Below, piece by piece: positions 25,557 to 34,651 of a DNA stretch of 64,000 nucleotides. The first letter of the stretch is position 1. Every line of letters starts with the position of its first letter. The stretch is from Bacteroidaceae bacterium (GTDB lineage Bacteria > Bacteroidota > Bacteroidia > Bacteroidales > Bacteroidaceae), in contig JAGBTN010000017.1 of the NCBI GenBank assembly GCA_017631315.1, forward strand, positions 124,001-188,000. Direction: 5' to 3'. Position numbers and translations under genes: made by a program. The notes under the pieces are model-generated. The model saw nothing but the letters and a program-made list of their open reading frames with translations. It did no database searches and was not told where the DNA came from.

Positions 25557-27182
25557 ATGAAGCTTCTTACATTATCAAAATACATAATTTCTCTTTGCAT
25601 ACTGGTCGTTGTTGTCGGTTGTAAACCCAAAGCAGAGGTTCCGGTCCAGTTTGTAGAAGCAGATATAGAGGTAAATATCTATCCAGACTATAAAGATATA
25701 GTTGTGCCACCCAACATCGCTCCGCTCAATTTCATTGTACGCGACTCCATTGCAACAGCCTATGTTGTACAATTCACCGGTAAAGGCCAGGAACTTCTTG
25801 CTGCAGCAGATGATGATGCTGTTATAAGGATAGATACTGCAGAGTGGCGTTCGCTCCTGATGGGAAATAAAGGGAATGATGTTTCCGTAGATATCTATGC
25901 CAAACGCCCCAACGGATGGATTCACTATAAACCATATAAGATAAGCATTGCCGAAGAGCCCATCGATGCTTTCCTCAGTTATCGTCTCATTGAGCCGGGC
26001 TATGAACTATATCGACAACTTGGCATTTACCAGCGTAACCTTACAACTTTCGAAGAGAAGCCAATCTATGAGAACAATCGAGAGTACGACGATAATAACA
26101 ATCATTGTATCAATTGTCACAACTATCGAATGGGTAGTACGGAGAGCATGTTGTTCCATGTTCGTTCCAATCATGGTGGTACTATCATTGTGCAGAACGG
26201 TAAGGCGCATAAGATACAGCTCAAGGATAGTACAATCATTGCAAGTGGTGTCTATCCCTCATGGCACCCGACGGTGAACTTGGTTGCCTTTTCTACAAAC
26301 AAAACAGGTCAGGCATTCCATTTGTATCATCCAGAAAAAGTAGAAGTTCTTGATGCGCAAAGTGATTTACTTCTGTATGATGTGACAAATAATGAAGTTG
26401 GTCATATCATTCGAACCTCTGATGATTTGGAAACTTTCCCATGTTGGTCTCCGGATGGTCGCACACTTTACTACTGTTCGGCCGGTGTTAAGCATCTCAT
26501 AAATCCCATAGTGCCAGACAGCCTTATCAGTCAGCATCTCATTTTGAAGTACGATAGTATTCGTTACAACTTGATGTCTATTCCTTTTGATCCAGAATCT
26601 CGTAGTTTTGGAACTCCTAAGGTTGTAATTAATGCTGCTGAAGAAGAGAAAAGTATTTCTGTGCCACGTGTATCTCCTGATGGCAGATATGTTCTTTATA
26701 CAAAGGGGGATTATGGTCAGTTCCATATTTGGCATAAGTCTAGTGATCTTTGGGTTATGGATTTAGAGAAGGACACTTGCTATGCTTTGGCTGAATCTAA
26801 TTCGCCCGATGTGGATAGTTTCCACTCCTGGAGCAGCAACGGTCGCTGGTTTGTTTTCAGTAGTCGTCGTATGGATGGCAATTATACGCGTCCTTATATT
26901 GCATACTTCGACAAGCAAGGTCGTGCTCATAAAGCATTTGTGTTGCCACAGGAAGACCCCGAATGGAACATTCTTCTTCTGAAGAGTTACAATGTGCCTG
27001 AGTTGAGTAAGGATGCGGTTCTCATTTCGCCTAAGGAATTACATCAGTGTATTTACGAGACGGAAGGAGAGCAAGCGGCGTATAAAGCCAATCCGACAGC
27101 CATTGTGAATTTGGATGGTACGACGGGTGCATCGCCAAAGGTTGATGCCGAAGAGGTCCTCTCCGATGGGCTGAAACAATAA
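25557..27182 (+). CDS. PD40/TolB-like beta-propeller lipoprotein with CxxCH heme motif
   Basis: 541 residues. Lipoprotein signal with lipobox ending 'VVVVGC' (Cys near residue 22). A single c-type heme motif 'CINCH' occurs around residue 187 in 'NNNHCINCHNYRMGS'. C-terminal half is a PD40/TolB-like propeller ('YPSWHPTVNLVAFSTNKTG', 'FPCWSPDGRTLYYCSAG', 'VPRVSPDGRYVLYTKGD', 'FHSWSSNGRWFVFSSRR'). It is located 30 bases after the membrane protein and 7 bases before a GH30 glycosidase, so the three may act together at the cell surface. What the heme does is not known. Confidence 0.82.
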   Translation: MKLLTLSKYIISLCILVVVVGCKPKAEVPVQFVEADIEVNIYPDYKDIVVPPNIAPLNFIVRDSIATAYVVQFTGKGQELLAAADDDAVIRIDTAEWRSLLMGNKGNDVSVDIYAKRPNGWIHYKPYKISIAEEPIDAFLSYRLIEPGYELYRQLGIYQRNLTTFEEKPIYENNREYDDNNNHCINCHNYRMGSTESMLFHVRSNHGGTIIVQNGKAHKIQLKDSTIIASGVYPSWHPTVNLVAFSTNKTGQAFHLYHPEKVEVLDAQSDLLLYDVTNNEVGHIIRTSDDLETFPCWSPDGRTLYYCSAGVKHLINPIVPDSLISQHLILKYDSIRYNLMSIPFDPESRSFGTPKVVINAAEEEKSISVPRVSPDGRYVLYTKGDYGQFHIWHKSSDLWVMDLEKDTCYALAESNSPDVDSFHSWSSNGRWFVFSSRRMDGNYTRPYIAYFDKQGRAHKAFVLPQEDPEWNILLLKSYNVPELSKDAVLISPKELHQCIYETEGEQAAYKANPTAIVNLDGTTGASPKVDAEEVLSDGLKQ

Positions 27183-27189
27183 AAGATGC

Positions 27190-29511
27190 ATGATGACACA
27201 TAGAACTCTTCTTACGGTTTGGTTTGTTGCTTGCTTTTCTTTGCTTCGTGCAGAGCAGGTATGTGTTTTTACGACTACATCCGATGGGAAGAAACAGTTG
27301 GAGTATACAGTCTCACAGAGTTCTCGTGCGAAGTTGTCCAGGCATCTTATGCTCACTCCTTCCGAGGGTTATCAGGAGATGGATGGCTTTGGTTATGCCA
27401 TTACGTATAGTGCCTGTTACAATCTTATGCAGATGGCACCTGCCGACCGTAAGGCATTCCTGACGAGGACATATTCCAGGACTGAAGGTTACGGGGTCAG
27501 TTATGCCCGCATCAGTATAGGTTGCTCTGACTTCTCGAGTACAGAGTATTCGCTTTGTGACAAAGAGGGTTTGGAAAATTTTCGTCTGCATACGGATGAG
27601 ACGAAGTATGTTATTCCTGTTATAAAGGAGATACTTGCCATCAATCCAGACCTGAAGATTATGGCTGCGCCATGGACATGTCCGAAGTGGATGAAGGTGA
27701 AGAGCCTTACCAACAGGGTGGGGTATGACTCCTGGACGAGTGGTTCGCTCAACCCGAACCATTATGATACGTATGCAGAATACTTTGTTCTTTTTGTGAA
27801 GGCTTTTGCCAAGGAGGGTATTCCCATTTATGCTGTCACTCCGCAAAACGAGCCTCTCAACCGCGGCAATTGTGCAAGTCTGTATATGCCATGGGAAGAG
27901 GAGGCTGCTTTTGTCAACAAGTTGGCTCCTGCCTTTGCTCATGCCGGCATCAAGACGAAGATATATTGCTTCGACCACAACTACAACTACGATAATATTG
28001 CCGACCAACAGGACTATCCCATTAAGTTCTTTAATGCGCTCGACCCAGACATGGACGGCCGCGACCTTGTGGTGGGTTCTGCCTGGCACGACTATGGAGG
28101 CAGTGTTACGGAACTGGATGACATTAACAGCCAGGCACCGGACAAGGAGGTTATCTTTACCGAGACCAGCATAGGGACGTGGAACGACGGGCGCAATCTT
28201 TCGGCTCGTTTGCTTGCGGACATGCAGAATTTGGTCTACAACACTGTGATGCGTCGCAGCAAGGCGGTTATGGTGTGGAACTTTATGCTTGACCTCAATC
28301 GTGGTCCTAATCTTGATGGTGGTTGTCAGACCTGTTATGGTGCTGTGGACATCGACCAGAACGACTATCATACTCTTTCTTACAATTCACATTATTACGT
28401 CATGGCTCATGCCAGTCTTGCTGCCCATCCGGGTGCCAGACGTATAGGAGCCTCGCTTTCTGGCGGTGCTTCGGATGTTGCTTACGTTGCGTTTCAGAAT
28501 CCCGATGGCAGTTATGGTGCTGTAATCTCCAACAGTGGCAGCACGAGTATTATGATGTCTATGTCTGCCACCAGCAATGCTGTAGCGCGTTTTACCTTGC
28601 CGGCAAAGAGCATTGTTACGGTGGTGCTTGGCGGAAAGGAAGATGAGGCTTTGCTGTTAGGCTCCACGTCAATTAAGCCTACGAAGTGTTTGGGCTGCTA
28701 CAAGGGTACGGTGGATTTGAAACAACTTGACGACCTTTCGCAGAACTTCATCGACAATCCTGCTGATTGGCACATTGCTCCCGATTTCTTTTGGTATGAC
28801 GATGCTGATGCGTCGCTCACGGTTTTGCCTGTCGATGGCAGGTATGAGGTGGAGATTGACAAGGCTGCCCGTACATTGCTGGCTGCCCCTGTTGCCGACG
28901 ACTTGACGGACGATGGGCAGGGCAACATATATGTTTGTGGTCCTGCCGGCAGTGTTGGGCGAGTTTTCTACTATCCCGGTGCAGAAACTCTCCCGGAGAA
29001 TGCTTTTGCAATGGCTGAGGTGAAGGATGGAATCTACGAGTACACCTTTGCCATAGGCGAACAGCTGAACGACGAAGCCATCGATTTTGCCTTTTACTTG
29101 AAGGATGACCTTTCGGCGAAGTTCTCTTCGAAGACGACTGCTCCCCATTGCCTTGTTTACGATTCGAAGCAGGGCAGCACTTACTTTGGCTTGGGCAAAG
29201 GCTTGTCGGGACATGCAGATGGGCATATCTACAAGCGTGTTTCGAATGTCCGCCTCAAGGAAGGTAGCCTTTGGACGGCGGTTGTTGATGTCCGCAACGG
29301 CTTGAAGGATGCATCTGTTTATATAAGGAAAGCACACGAAACCCCTACGGGCCTTGTGCCTTCTTTCCGTAATGCCGATGGCAAGGAAAAGGGCGGAATG
29401 CCAGTCGGCGTGTGTTACGACTTGCAAGGCCGCAGGGTTGCCAACGACAAGTCGAAGGGCATTTATATCATCAGGGATAACGATTCTACAAGAAAAATAG
29501 CCAGACGCTGA
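27190..29511 (+). CDS. GH30-family glycoside hydrolase, secreted, with C-terminal sorting-like domain
   Basis: 773 residues with a signal peptide. The catalytic barrel (about 55-490) matches GH30: 'QEMDGFGYAITYSACYNLMQ', 'AAPWTCPKWMK', acid/base E221 in 'VTPQNEPLN' and nucleophile E325 in 'VIFTETSIGTWNDG'. A following beta-rich region (about 500-710, 'NIYVCGPAGSVGRVFYYPGA') resembles SusE/F-type starch-module folds. The end 'YDLQGRRVANDKSKGIYIIR' is like Prevotella/T9SS C-terminal sorting segments. Probably a glucosyl- or xylosyl-specific beta-glycosidase; substrate not deducible. Confidence 0.9.
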   Translation: MMTHRTLLTVWFVACFSLLRAEQVCVFTTTSDGKKQLEYTVSQSSRAKLSRHLMLTPSEGYQEMDGFGYAITYSACYNLMQMAPADRKAFLTRTYSRTEGYGVSYARISIGCSDFSSTEYSLCDKEGLENFRLHTDETKYVIPVIKEILAINPDLKIMAAPWTCPKWMKVKSLTNRVGYDSWTSGSLNPNHYDTYAEYFVLFVKAFAKEGIPIYAVTPQNEPLNRGNCASLYMPWEEEAAFVNKLAPAFAHAGIKTKIYCFDHNYNYDNIADQQDYPIKFFNALDPDMDGRDLVVGSAWHDYGGSVTELDDINSQAPDKEVIFTETSIGTWNDGRNLSARLLADMQNLVYNTVMRRSKAVMVWNFMLDLNRGPNLDGGCQTCYGAVDIDQNDYHTLSYNSHYYVMAHASLAAHPGARRIGASLSGGASDVAYVAFQNPDGSYGAVISNSGSTSIMMSMSATSNAVARFTLPAKSIVTVVLGGKEDEALLLGSTSIKPTKCLGCYKGTVDLKQLDDLSQNFIDNPADWHIAPDFFWYDDADASLTVLPVDGRYEVEIDKAARTLLAAPVADDLTDDGQGNIYVCGPAGSVGRVFYYPGAETLPENAFAMAEVKDGIYEYTFAIGEQLNDEAIDFAFYLKDDLSAKFSSKTTAPHCLVYDSKQGSTYFGLGKGLSGHADGHIYKRVSNVRLKEGSLWTAVVDVRNGLKDASVYIRKAHETPTGLVPSFRNADGKEKGGMPVGVCYDLQGRRVANDKSKGIYIIRDNDSTRKIARR

Positions 29512-29804
29512 AGCAAAAGGCTGTGTTTTCCCCATTTGCACGGATTGACATTTTGCTGTTTTTCTTGCCGTTTTGCTTACATCTTGAATTTTGACGGACT
29601 CGCCAGAAACGCTTAAAATCGTTCGGGTGGCACTTTCCTGCCTCCGATGGGGAATATGCGCTTAAATCGAATCGTTGCAGAGTTTCAGATGGTTACAATG
29701 CGACAAAATGGAGAGAAAAGTTCGAATTGACAACTCTGCCTTGCAAAAATCGGCCGTTTTTCAGTGTTTTGGCTCAATTTTTGCCGTGAGATTCCGGTGA
29801 ACTT

Positions 29805-29944
29805 CTACTGCCCAAATTGGAGACATCTACTGCCTTGTTGCAAATAATGCTGAACCATTATCTGCGAGAGGCTGTTCCTCGTTGCCCGGAAGGCTGCTTT
29901 TTGTCACAAAATATGCTGCTTCCGAATGTGACAAAAGGATAGGC
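29805..29944. repeat. 22-bp-period intergenic array, locus E (seven in-phase words)
   Basis: CTACTGCC (29805), CTACTGCC (29827), GCTGAACC (29849), GCTGTTCC (29871), GCTGCTTT (29893), GCTGCTTC (29915), GGATAGGC (29937): seven words with exact 22-base steps. Spacers include TCGTTGCCCGGAAG. It lies between convergent genes; the remainder of 29512-29994 has no gene and may hold more degenerate units. Confidence 0.85.
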
Positions 29945-29994
29945 TAAACGTCTTTTTGCTTACAATTTGTTTTCGCAAAAGGCGAGGGCTGTCG

Positions 29995-30633
29995 TCAGGC
30001 GTAAGGATTGTTCTGTTTCTCCCATCCGATAGTGGTGGACGGACCATGCCCCGGCAGGACCCTGGTGTCGTCTGGCAGGCAGAAGAGTTTGTTCTTGATG
30101 CTGTTCAACTCATCCTCATAACTTCCTCCGGGCAAATCGGTGCGCCCAATGCTCTGCTGGAAAAGAGTGTCGCCACTGAAGAGCAGTCCGGCTTCGGGGA
30201 TATAGAAGGCAGAAGAACCAGGCGTATGACCGGGTGTGTGGATGAGGCGAACGGCAGTTGTGCCGAGAAACAGTTCGTCGCCGTCGGAAAGCAACTGCCC
30301 GATGGGCGGCATCCCGCCTCCCATGTTCAGTCCGAACCTTGCCGCCATGCTCGGCATCTGCCGGTAGATGTCAACTTCGTCCTTATGGAAAACAGGCTTC
30401 AGCCCGTAGGTGCGATGTACGAATGGCAGGCCAAAAGTGTGGTCGAAGTGTGCGTGCGTCTGCAAGGCATACTTCAATTTCAGTCCGAGTGCCTCTATGC
30501 TTCCTGCCAGCGACAGCTCCTCCTGTCTGTCCCAGGCACCGGTATCCACAATGGCAGCCTCCAGTGTCTGCTCGTCCCAAAGCAGATAAGTATTCTCCTG
30601 GACAGGGTTGAACGTAAAAGATTGATATTTCAT
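29995..30633 (-). CDS. MBL-fold metallo-hydrolase (glyoxalase II-like)
   Basis: 212 residues from ATG 30633 ('MKYQSFTFNPVQENTYLLWD', the usual family start). The dinuclear metal motif H60-x-H62-x-D64-H65 is in 'QTHAHFDHT'; 'HTPGHTPGS' and 'FSGDTLF' supply further ligands. Probably a cytoplasmic thioester hydrolase of the GloB/YcbL type; persulfide dioxygenase activity is less likely. It follows rsmG by 69 bases on the same strand. Confidence 0.9.
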   Translation of the reverse strand: MKYQSFTFNPVQENTYLLWDEQTLEAAIVDTGAWDRQEELSLAGSIEALGLKLKYALQTHAHFDHTFGLPFVHRTYGLKPVFHKDEVDIYRQMPSMAARFGLNMGGGMPPIGQLLSDGDELFLGTTAVRLIHTPGHTPGSSAFYIPEAGLLFSGDTLFQQSIGRTDLPGGSYEDELNSIKNKLFCLPDDTRVLPGHGPSTTIGWEKQNNPYA

Positions 30634-30702
30634 GTTGCTACGAGGCTTTAGAGTGTAATAAATCAAGATGAATGATTAGTCCGGTTTTGCCAAAGGCCGT
30701 CC

Positions 30703-31329
30703 TCAAAGAGGCAGATAGACCACTTTCTTCGTCTCGAAGAAATTCTCCTCGAAATACTCGCTGAGCGAAGAAATCTGGGCGGCTTTCCCGAAAGGCTTCG
30801 CCTCCTGCTCCAGTTCGCCACCCTTAAGGCAGATGAGCCCGTTGGGCAGCCCATTGAACTGCTCGCCGCTGATGGATTTGCGGATTATCTTTACAAGGTC
30901 GGGCAAAGGCATTACGGCTCTCGACACAACGAAGTGGAACTTCTGCTTCACCTCCTCGGCCCTACACCACTGCGTCGTCACATTCTCCAGTCCCAAAGCA
31001 CCCGCAACCTCCTGGCATACGCGTATCTTCTTGCCAATGGAGTCAACCAGATGGAATTGAACCTCCGGAAACATAATGGCAAGCGGAATGCCCGGAAAGC
31101 CACCGCCCGTGCCGAGGTCCATGATGCCCGTGCCGGGCTTGAAACGAATCAGTTCGGCAATGGCAAGGCTATGCAAGACATGGTGCTCGTAGAGGTTGTC
31201 GATGTCCTTGCGAGAGATGACATTTATCTTGCTGTTCCAGTCGCGATATAGCGCATCGAGGGCAGCAAACTGCTCCTTCTGCCTATCGGTCAGAGAAGGA
31301 AAGTATTTGTAAAGAATCTCGTTGTTCAC
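30703..31329 (-). CDS. rsmG: 16S rRNA (guanine527-N7)-methyltransferase
   Basis: 208 residues, normal length. Methylates G527 in the 530 loop of 16S rRNA using S-adenosylmethionine. N-terminal 'YRDWNSKINVISRKDIDNLY' and the SAM motif 'MDLGTGGGFPGIPLAIMFPE' are diagnostic, with 'SRAVMPLPDL' as the later catalytic-fold motif. Lies 32 bases after the antiporter gene, probably cotranscribed. Confidence 0.95.
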   Translation of the reverse strand: MNNEILYKYFPSLTDRQKEQFAALDALYRDWNSKINVISRKDIDNLYEHHVLHSLAIAELIRFKPGTGIMDLGTGGGFPGIPLAIMFPEVQFHLVDSIGKKIRVCQEVAGALGLENVTTQWCRAEEVKQKFHFVVSRAVMPLPDLVKIIRKSISGEQFNGLPNGLICLKGGELEQEAKPFGKAAQISSLSEYFEENFFETKKVVYLPL

Positions 31330-31361
31330 GTATGTATAGTTGATGTTGGTTGACTTATGTG

Positions 31362-32678
31362 TTATTCTTTCACTCCCCTGGCTCTTCTCCTGAACCGAGG
31401 AAGCGGAGAGAAAATAATGTAGAGCAACGCAATGGCTCCAAGTATGTAGGGGTAGTAGAGGTAAGGAATGATATCAAGCGGCGCAACAGTCGACAAGCCA
31501 CTGGCAATGAGCATCTGCGCACCATAAGGGATGATGCCCTGCGCCAGACAACTGAAAGTGTCGAGAATGCTCGCTGCTCGTTTCGGTTCAATGCCGTATC
31601 GTTTTGCCAAATGCTTTGCCAGCGGACCAACACTCAGTATGGCAATCGTGTTGTTAGCAGTGCAGAAATCCGTCAACATCACTAAAGAAGCCATACTCAA
31701 TTCTGCCTTTTTGCGCGAGCCACCACGGCTATTGAAGAGTTGCATCAGCCAATCAATGCCACCCGCATAGCGGATGACCTGCATCAGGCCGGCAGCCAAA
31801 AGCGTCACAATAATCAGTTCGCTCATGCCCATGATGCCCTCATTCATGGCACGAAGCCAATCAAATGGCGTCAATGCACCCAGCGAAATGCCAATAATAC
31901 CTGCCAGAATCGTTGCCGAAGCCAGTACAAGCATCACATTCATGCCGCACAATGCTGCAACAATTATGTATATATATGGTATAATCGAAAAGTAAGACAC
32001 CTCGCTCGTCAACTCTGGTCCCATCCCCGTGGCAGGCAAACAAGAGTACAGCGCAATACAGATGAAGGCAGCCGGGACCGCTATCCAAACGTTGGCACTG
32101 AACTTATCCCGCATCTTGCACCCTTGAGTCTGTGTCGCCACAATAGTTGTGTCGGAAATAAAACTCAGGTTGTCGCCAAAGTAAGCACCGCCAACCACAA
32201 TGCCAACCATCATGGCAGCATTGCTTCCCGTCTGCGTAGCCATGTTCCCCGCAATAGGTGCAAGGGCTGCTATCGTGCCAACACTGGTTCCGGTGGCAAG
32301 CGAAATGAAACAGGCAGCAAGAAAAAGACTGCTCATAACAAAGTCGGGAGGGACAATTTTCAATGCCAGTTGTATCGTGGCGTCAATGGCTCCCATCTGC
32401 TTTGCCGTTGCAGCAAAGGCACCTGCCAAAATGAAAATCCACAACATCTGCATCACACTTGGCGAAGCAGCCCCAGCAGTCAGTTGCTCAAAACGCTGTC
32501 CTATAGAAAGACCTCGCATGATGAACAGACTGTAAAGCGATGCCGCCAAGAATGCAACCGTCAGCGGAACGGCATAGAAATCATCGGCTACAAGACTCAA
32601 AAACAAATAGAGCAGTAGGAAAATTCCAAGTGGACTCAACGCAAGAAGCCCTTTTTGGCTTGAAATGACACCTTTCAT
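31362..32678 (-). CDS. Na+/H+ antiporter, NhaC family
   Basis: 438 residues, about 11 membrane helices. Family features: 'FISLATGTSVGTIAALAPIA', 'GGAYFGDNLSFISDTTIVAT' and 'DFCTANNTIAILSVGPLAKH'. It exchanges cytoplasmic Na+ for H+ (or carries malate/lactate in some relatives). First gene of the minus-strand unit with rsmG and the MBL hydrolase. The NQR pump at 52115-58206 would supply the Na+ gradient such carriers use or balance. Confidence 0.9.
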   Translation of the reverse strand: MKGVISSQKGLLALSPLGIFLLLYLFLSLVADDFYAVPLTVAFLAASLYSLFIMRGLSIGQRFEQLTAGAASPSVMQMLWIFILAGAFAATAKQMGAIDATIQLALKIVPPDFVMSSLFLAACFISLATGTSVGTIAALAPIAGNMATQTGSNAAMMVGIVVGGAYFGDNLSFISDTTIVATQTQGCKMRDKFSANVWIAVPAAFICIALYSCLPATGMGPELTSEVSYFSIIPYIYIIVAALCGMNVMLVLASATILAGIIGISLGALTPFDWLRAMNEGIMGMSELIIVTLLAAGLMQVIRYAGGIDWLMQLFNSRGGSRKKAELSMASLVMLTDFCTANNTIAILSVGPLAKHLAKRYGIEPKRAASILDTFSCLAQGIIPYGAQMLIASGLSTVAPLDIIPYLYYPYILGAIALLYIIFSPLPRFRRRARGVKE

Positions 32679-32786
32679 GCTGCGAAGTTACAACTTTTTT
32701 CTTTTTTAATGCTACCGTGGTGATTAAAAACATATCAAATGGAGAAATTAAGGTTTCCATTATTTTATTAATTCGAAAGTTTTATA

Positions 32787-32794
32787 TACTTTTG
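32787..32794 (+). promoter_or_regulatory. -7 element of kdgK-eda
   Basis: TACTTTTG, 40 bases before the kdgK ATG; the -33 element is unclear. Confidence 0.5.
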
Positions 32795-32834
32795 CATGTT
32801 GAAAAGAAAAATTAAGGCAATATAGCATAGCTTA

Positions 32835-33857
32835 ATGGCAAAAATAGTCACATTTGGAGAGATCATGTTACGTCTCTCTTCTCCGGGGTTCAGCAGAATT
32901 GTTCAATCAGATAGTTTCGATGTTAATTATGGCGGTGGCGAAGCAAATGTAGCCGTTAGCCTTCAGAATTACGGAAACAACGCATCTTTCGTTAGTAAGC
33001 TGCCATCTCATGAAGTAGGCCAAGCAGCTATCAACAGTTTACGCCGTTTCGGTGTGCAAACAGACTTTGTGGCTCGAGGTGGAGAACGTGTAGGTATTTA
33101 CTATCTCGAAACAGGTAGCAGCCTCCGTCCCAGCAAGGTTATCTATGATCGCAAATACAGTAGTATCAGCGAAGCCACACCCGATGATTTCGATTTCGAT
33201 GCCATTTTTCAAGATGTCGACTGGTTCCATTGGAGTGGTATCACGCCAGCTTTGAGCAAAAGCACTGCAGAGTGCGTAGAGAAAGCATGTATTGCAGCAA
33301 AGAAAGCCGGTGTTATCATCAGTTGTGACCTTAACTATCGTAAGAAACTATGGACACCAGAAGAGGCGAGAGCCATCATGCGTCCATTGATGCAATACGT
33401 AGATGTCTGCATTGGAAACGAAGAAGATGCTGAGAATTGTTTAGGCTTCCGCCCCGATGCAGATGTAGAAAACGGCCAGACAGATGCTAATGGCTATATG
33501 GATATCTTCAAACGTATGGCCAAAGAGTTTGACTTCAAGTATGTTGTCAGCACACTTCGCGAAAGTTTCAGCGCCACCCATAATGGATGGAAGGCTTTGA
33601 TGTACGATGGAAAGGAGTTCTACGAAAGTCGTCGTTACGATATAAATCCAATCGTTGACCGTGTTGGTGGTGGCGACAGCTTCAGCGCCGGCATAATCCA
33701 TGGTTTAGCAAATGGCAAGTCAATGGAGTGGTCGTTAGAGTTTGCGGTAGCAGCAAGTGCCCTTAAGCACTCGATTCCCGGTGATGTTAATCTCGTTTCT
33801 GCAGCAGAAGTGGAGAGTCTCATGGCTGGGAATTGTAATGGTCGAGTACAAAGATAA
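32835..33857 (+). CDS. kdgK: 2-dehydro-3-deoxygluconokinase (PfkB family)
   Basis: 340 residues. Phosphorylates 2-keto-3-deoxygluconate to KDPG. PfkB signatures: '[12 protein letters not shown]', '[17 protein letters not shown]' and the C-terminal ATP/catalytic motif '[20 protein letters not shown]' with the Asp base. The adjacent eda gene (8 bases on) cleaves its product, supporting this substrate within the PfkB family. The pair completes uronate/gluconate catabolism to pyruvate and glyceraldehyde 3-phosphate. Confidence 0.92.
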   Translation: MAKIVTFGEIMLRLSSPGFSRIVQSDSFDVNYGGGEANVAVSLQNYGNNASFVSKLPSHEVGQAAINSLRRFGVQTDFVARGGERVGIYYLETGSSLRPSKVIYDRKYSSISEATPDDFDFDAIFQDVDWFHWSGITPALSKSTAECVEKACIAAKKAGVIISCDLNYRKKLWTPEEARAIMRPLMQYVDVCIGNEEDAENCLGFRPDADVENGQTDANGYMDIFKRMAKEFDFKYVVSTLRESFSATHNGWKALMYDGKEFYESRRYDINPIVDRVGGGDSFSAGIIHGLANGKSMEWSLEFAVAASALKHSIPGDVNLVSAAEVESLMAGNCNGRVQR

Positions 33858-33865
33858 CGCAGACT

Positions 33866-34534
33866 ATGGCAAAATTCGATAAGATACAAGTTCTCGGAAA
33901 GATGCAGGCTACGGCTATGGTGCCTGTCTTTTACCATGCAAACGCAGATGTTGCGAAACAAGTTATTAAGGCTTGTTATGAGGGTGGAGTACGTGTTTTT
34001 GAATTCACAAATAGAGGTGATTTTGCTCATGAGGTCTTTGCCGAATGTGTAAAGTATGCGGCTAAAGAGTGTCCAGAGTTGGCGATGGGTGTTGGTTCGA
34101 TTGTCGATGCGCCTACTGCTGCCTTGTATATTCAACTTGGTGCTTGCTTTGTAGTGGGTCCGTTGTTTAACCCAGAAATCGCTCATGTATGCAATCGTCG
34201 TCTCGTTCCTTATGTTCCCGGATGCGGAACGGTAAGTGAAATCGGCATGGCACAAGAGCTTGGTTGCGACGTTGTGAAGGTCTTCCCCGGTGATGTCTAT
34301 GGTCCAGCTTTTGTGAAAGGCATGATGGCTCCTTGTCCATGGAGCAAGATAATGGTCACTGGCGGCGTGTCTCCTGACGAGAAGAATCTTTCATCTTGGT
34401 TCAATGCCGGTGCGTTTTGTGTTGGAATGGGCAGCAAGCTTTTCCCAAAGGATAGAGTTCTGGCAGAGGATTGGCAGTATGTGACCGATCAGTGCCGTCT
34501 GTCACTTGAATACATTGCTGCTGCAAGAAAATAA
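33866..34534 (+). CDS. eda: KDPG/KHG aldolase
   Basis: 222 residues, typical length. Class I aldolase cleaving 2-keto-3-deoxy-6-phosphogluconate. 'VFEFTNRGD' contains the catalytic Glu, and '[20 protein letters not shown]' the Schiff-base Lys; '[20 protein letters not shown]' forms the phosphate site. Second gene after kdgK. A 44-bp palindrome follows 62 bases after the stop. Confidence 0.94.
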   Translation: MAKFDKIQVLGKMQATAMVPVFYHANADVAKQVIKACYEGGVRVFEFTNRGDFAHEVFAECVKYAAKECPELAMGVGSIVDAPTAALYIQLGACFVVGPLFNPEIAHVCNRRLVPYVPGCGTVSEIGMAQELGCDVVKVFPGDVYGPAFVKGMMAPCPWSKIMVTGGVSPDEKNLSSWFNAGAFCVGMGSKLFPKDRVLAEDWQYVTDQCRLSLEYIAAARK

Positions 34535-34596
34535 TTTTGGAATAGTAATATAATTCTAATGGTCAATCTGTTTATGTTGACCGCACAGGAGTTGTT

Positions 34597-34640
34597 ATAC
34601 TATTAAGGGCCAAAGCACGTGCTTTGGCCCTTAATAGTAT
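34597..34640. terminator. 44-bp perfect palindrome, bidirectional terminator
   Basis: Bases 34597-34618 (beginning ATACTATTAAGGGCC) are followed directly by their exact reverse complement, a 22-bp stem. It sits between convergent eda and the symporter gene, 11 bases past the symporter stop. Confidence 0.8.
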
Positions 34641-34651
34641 GTTGTATGATG

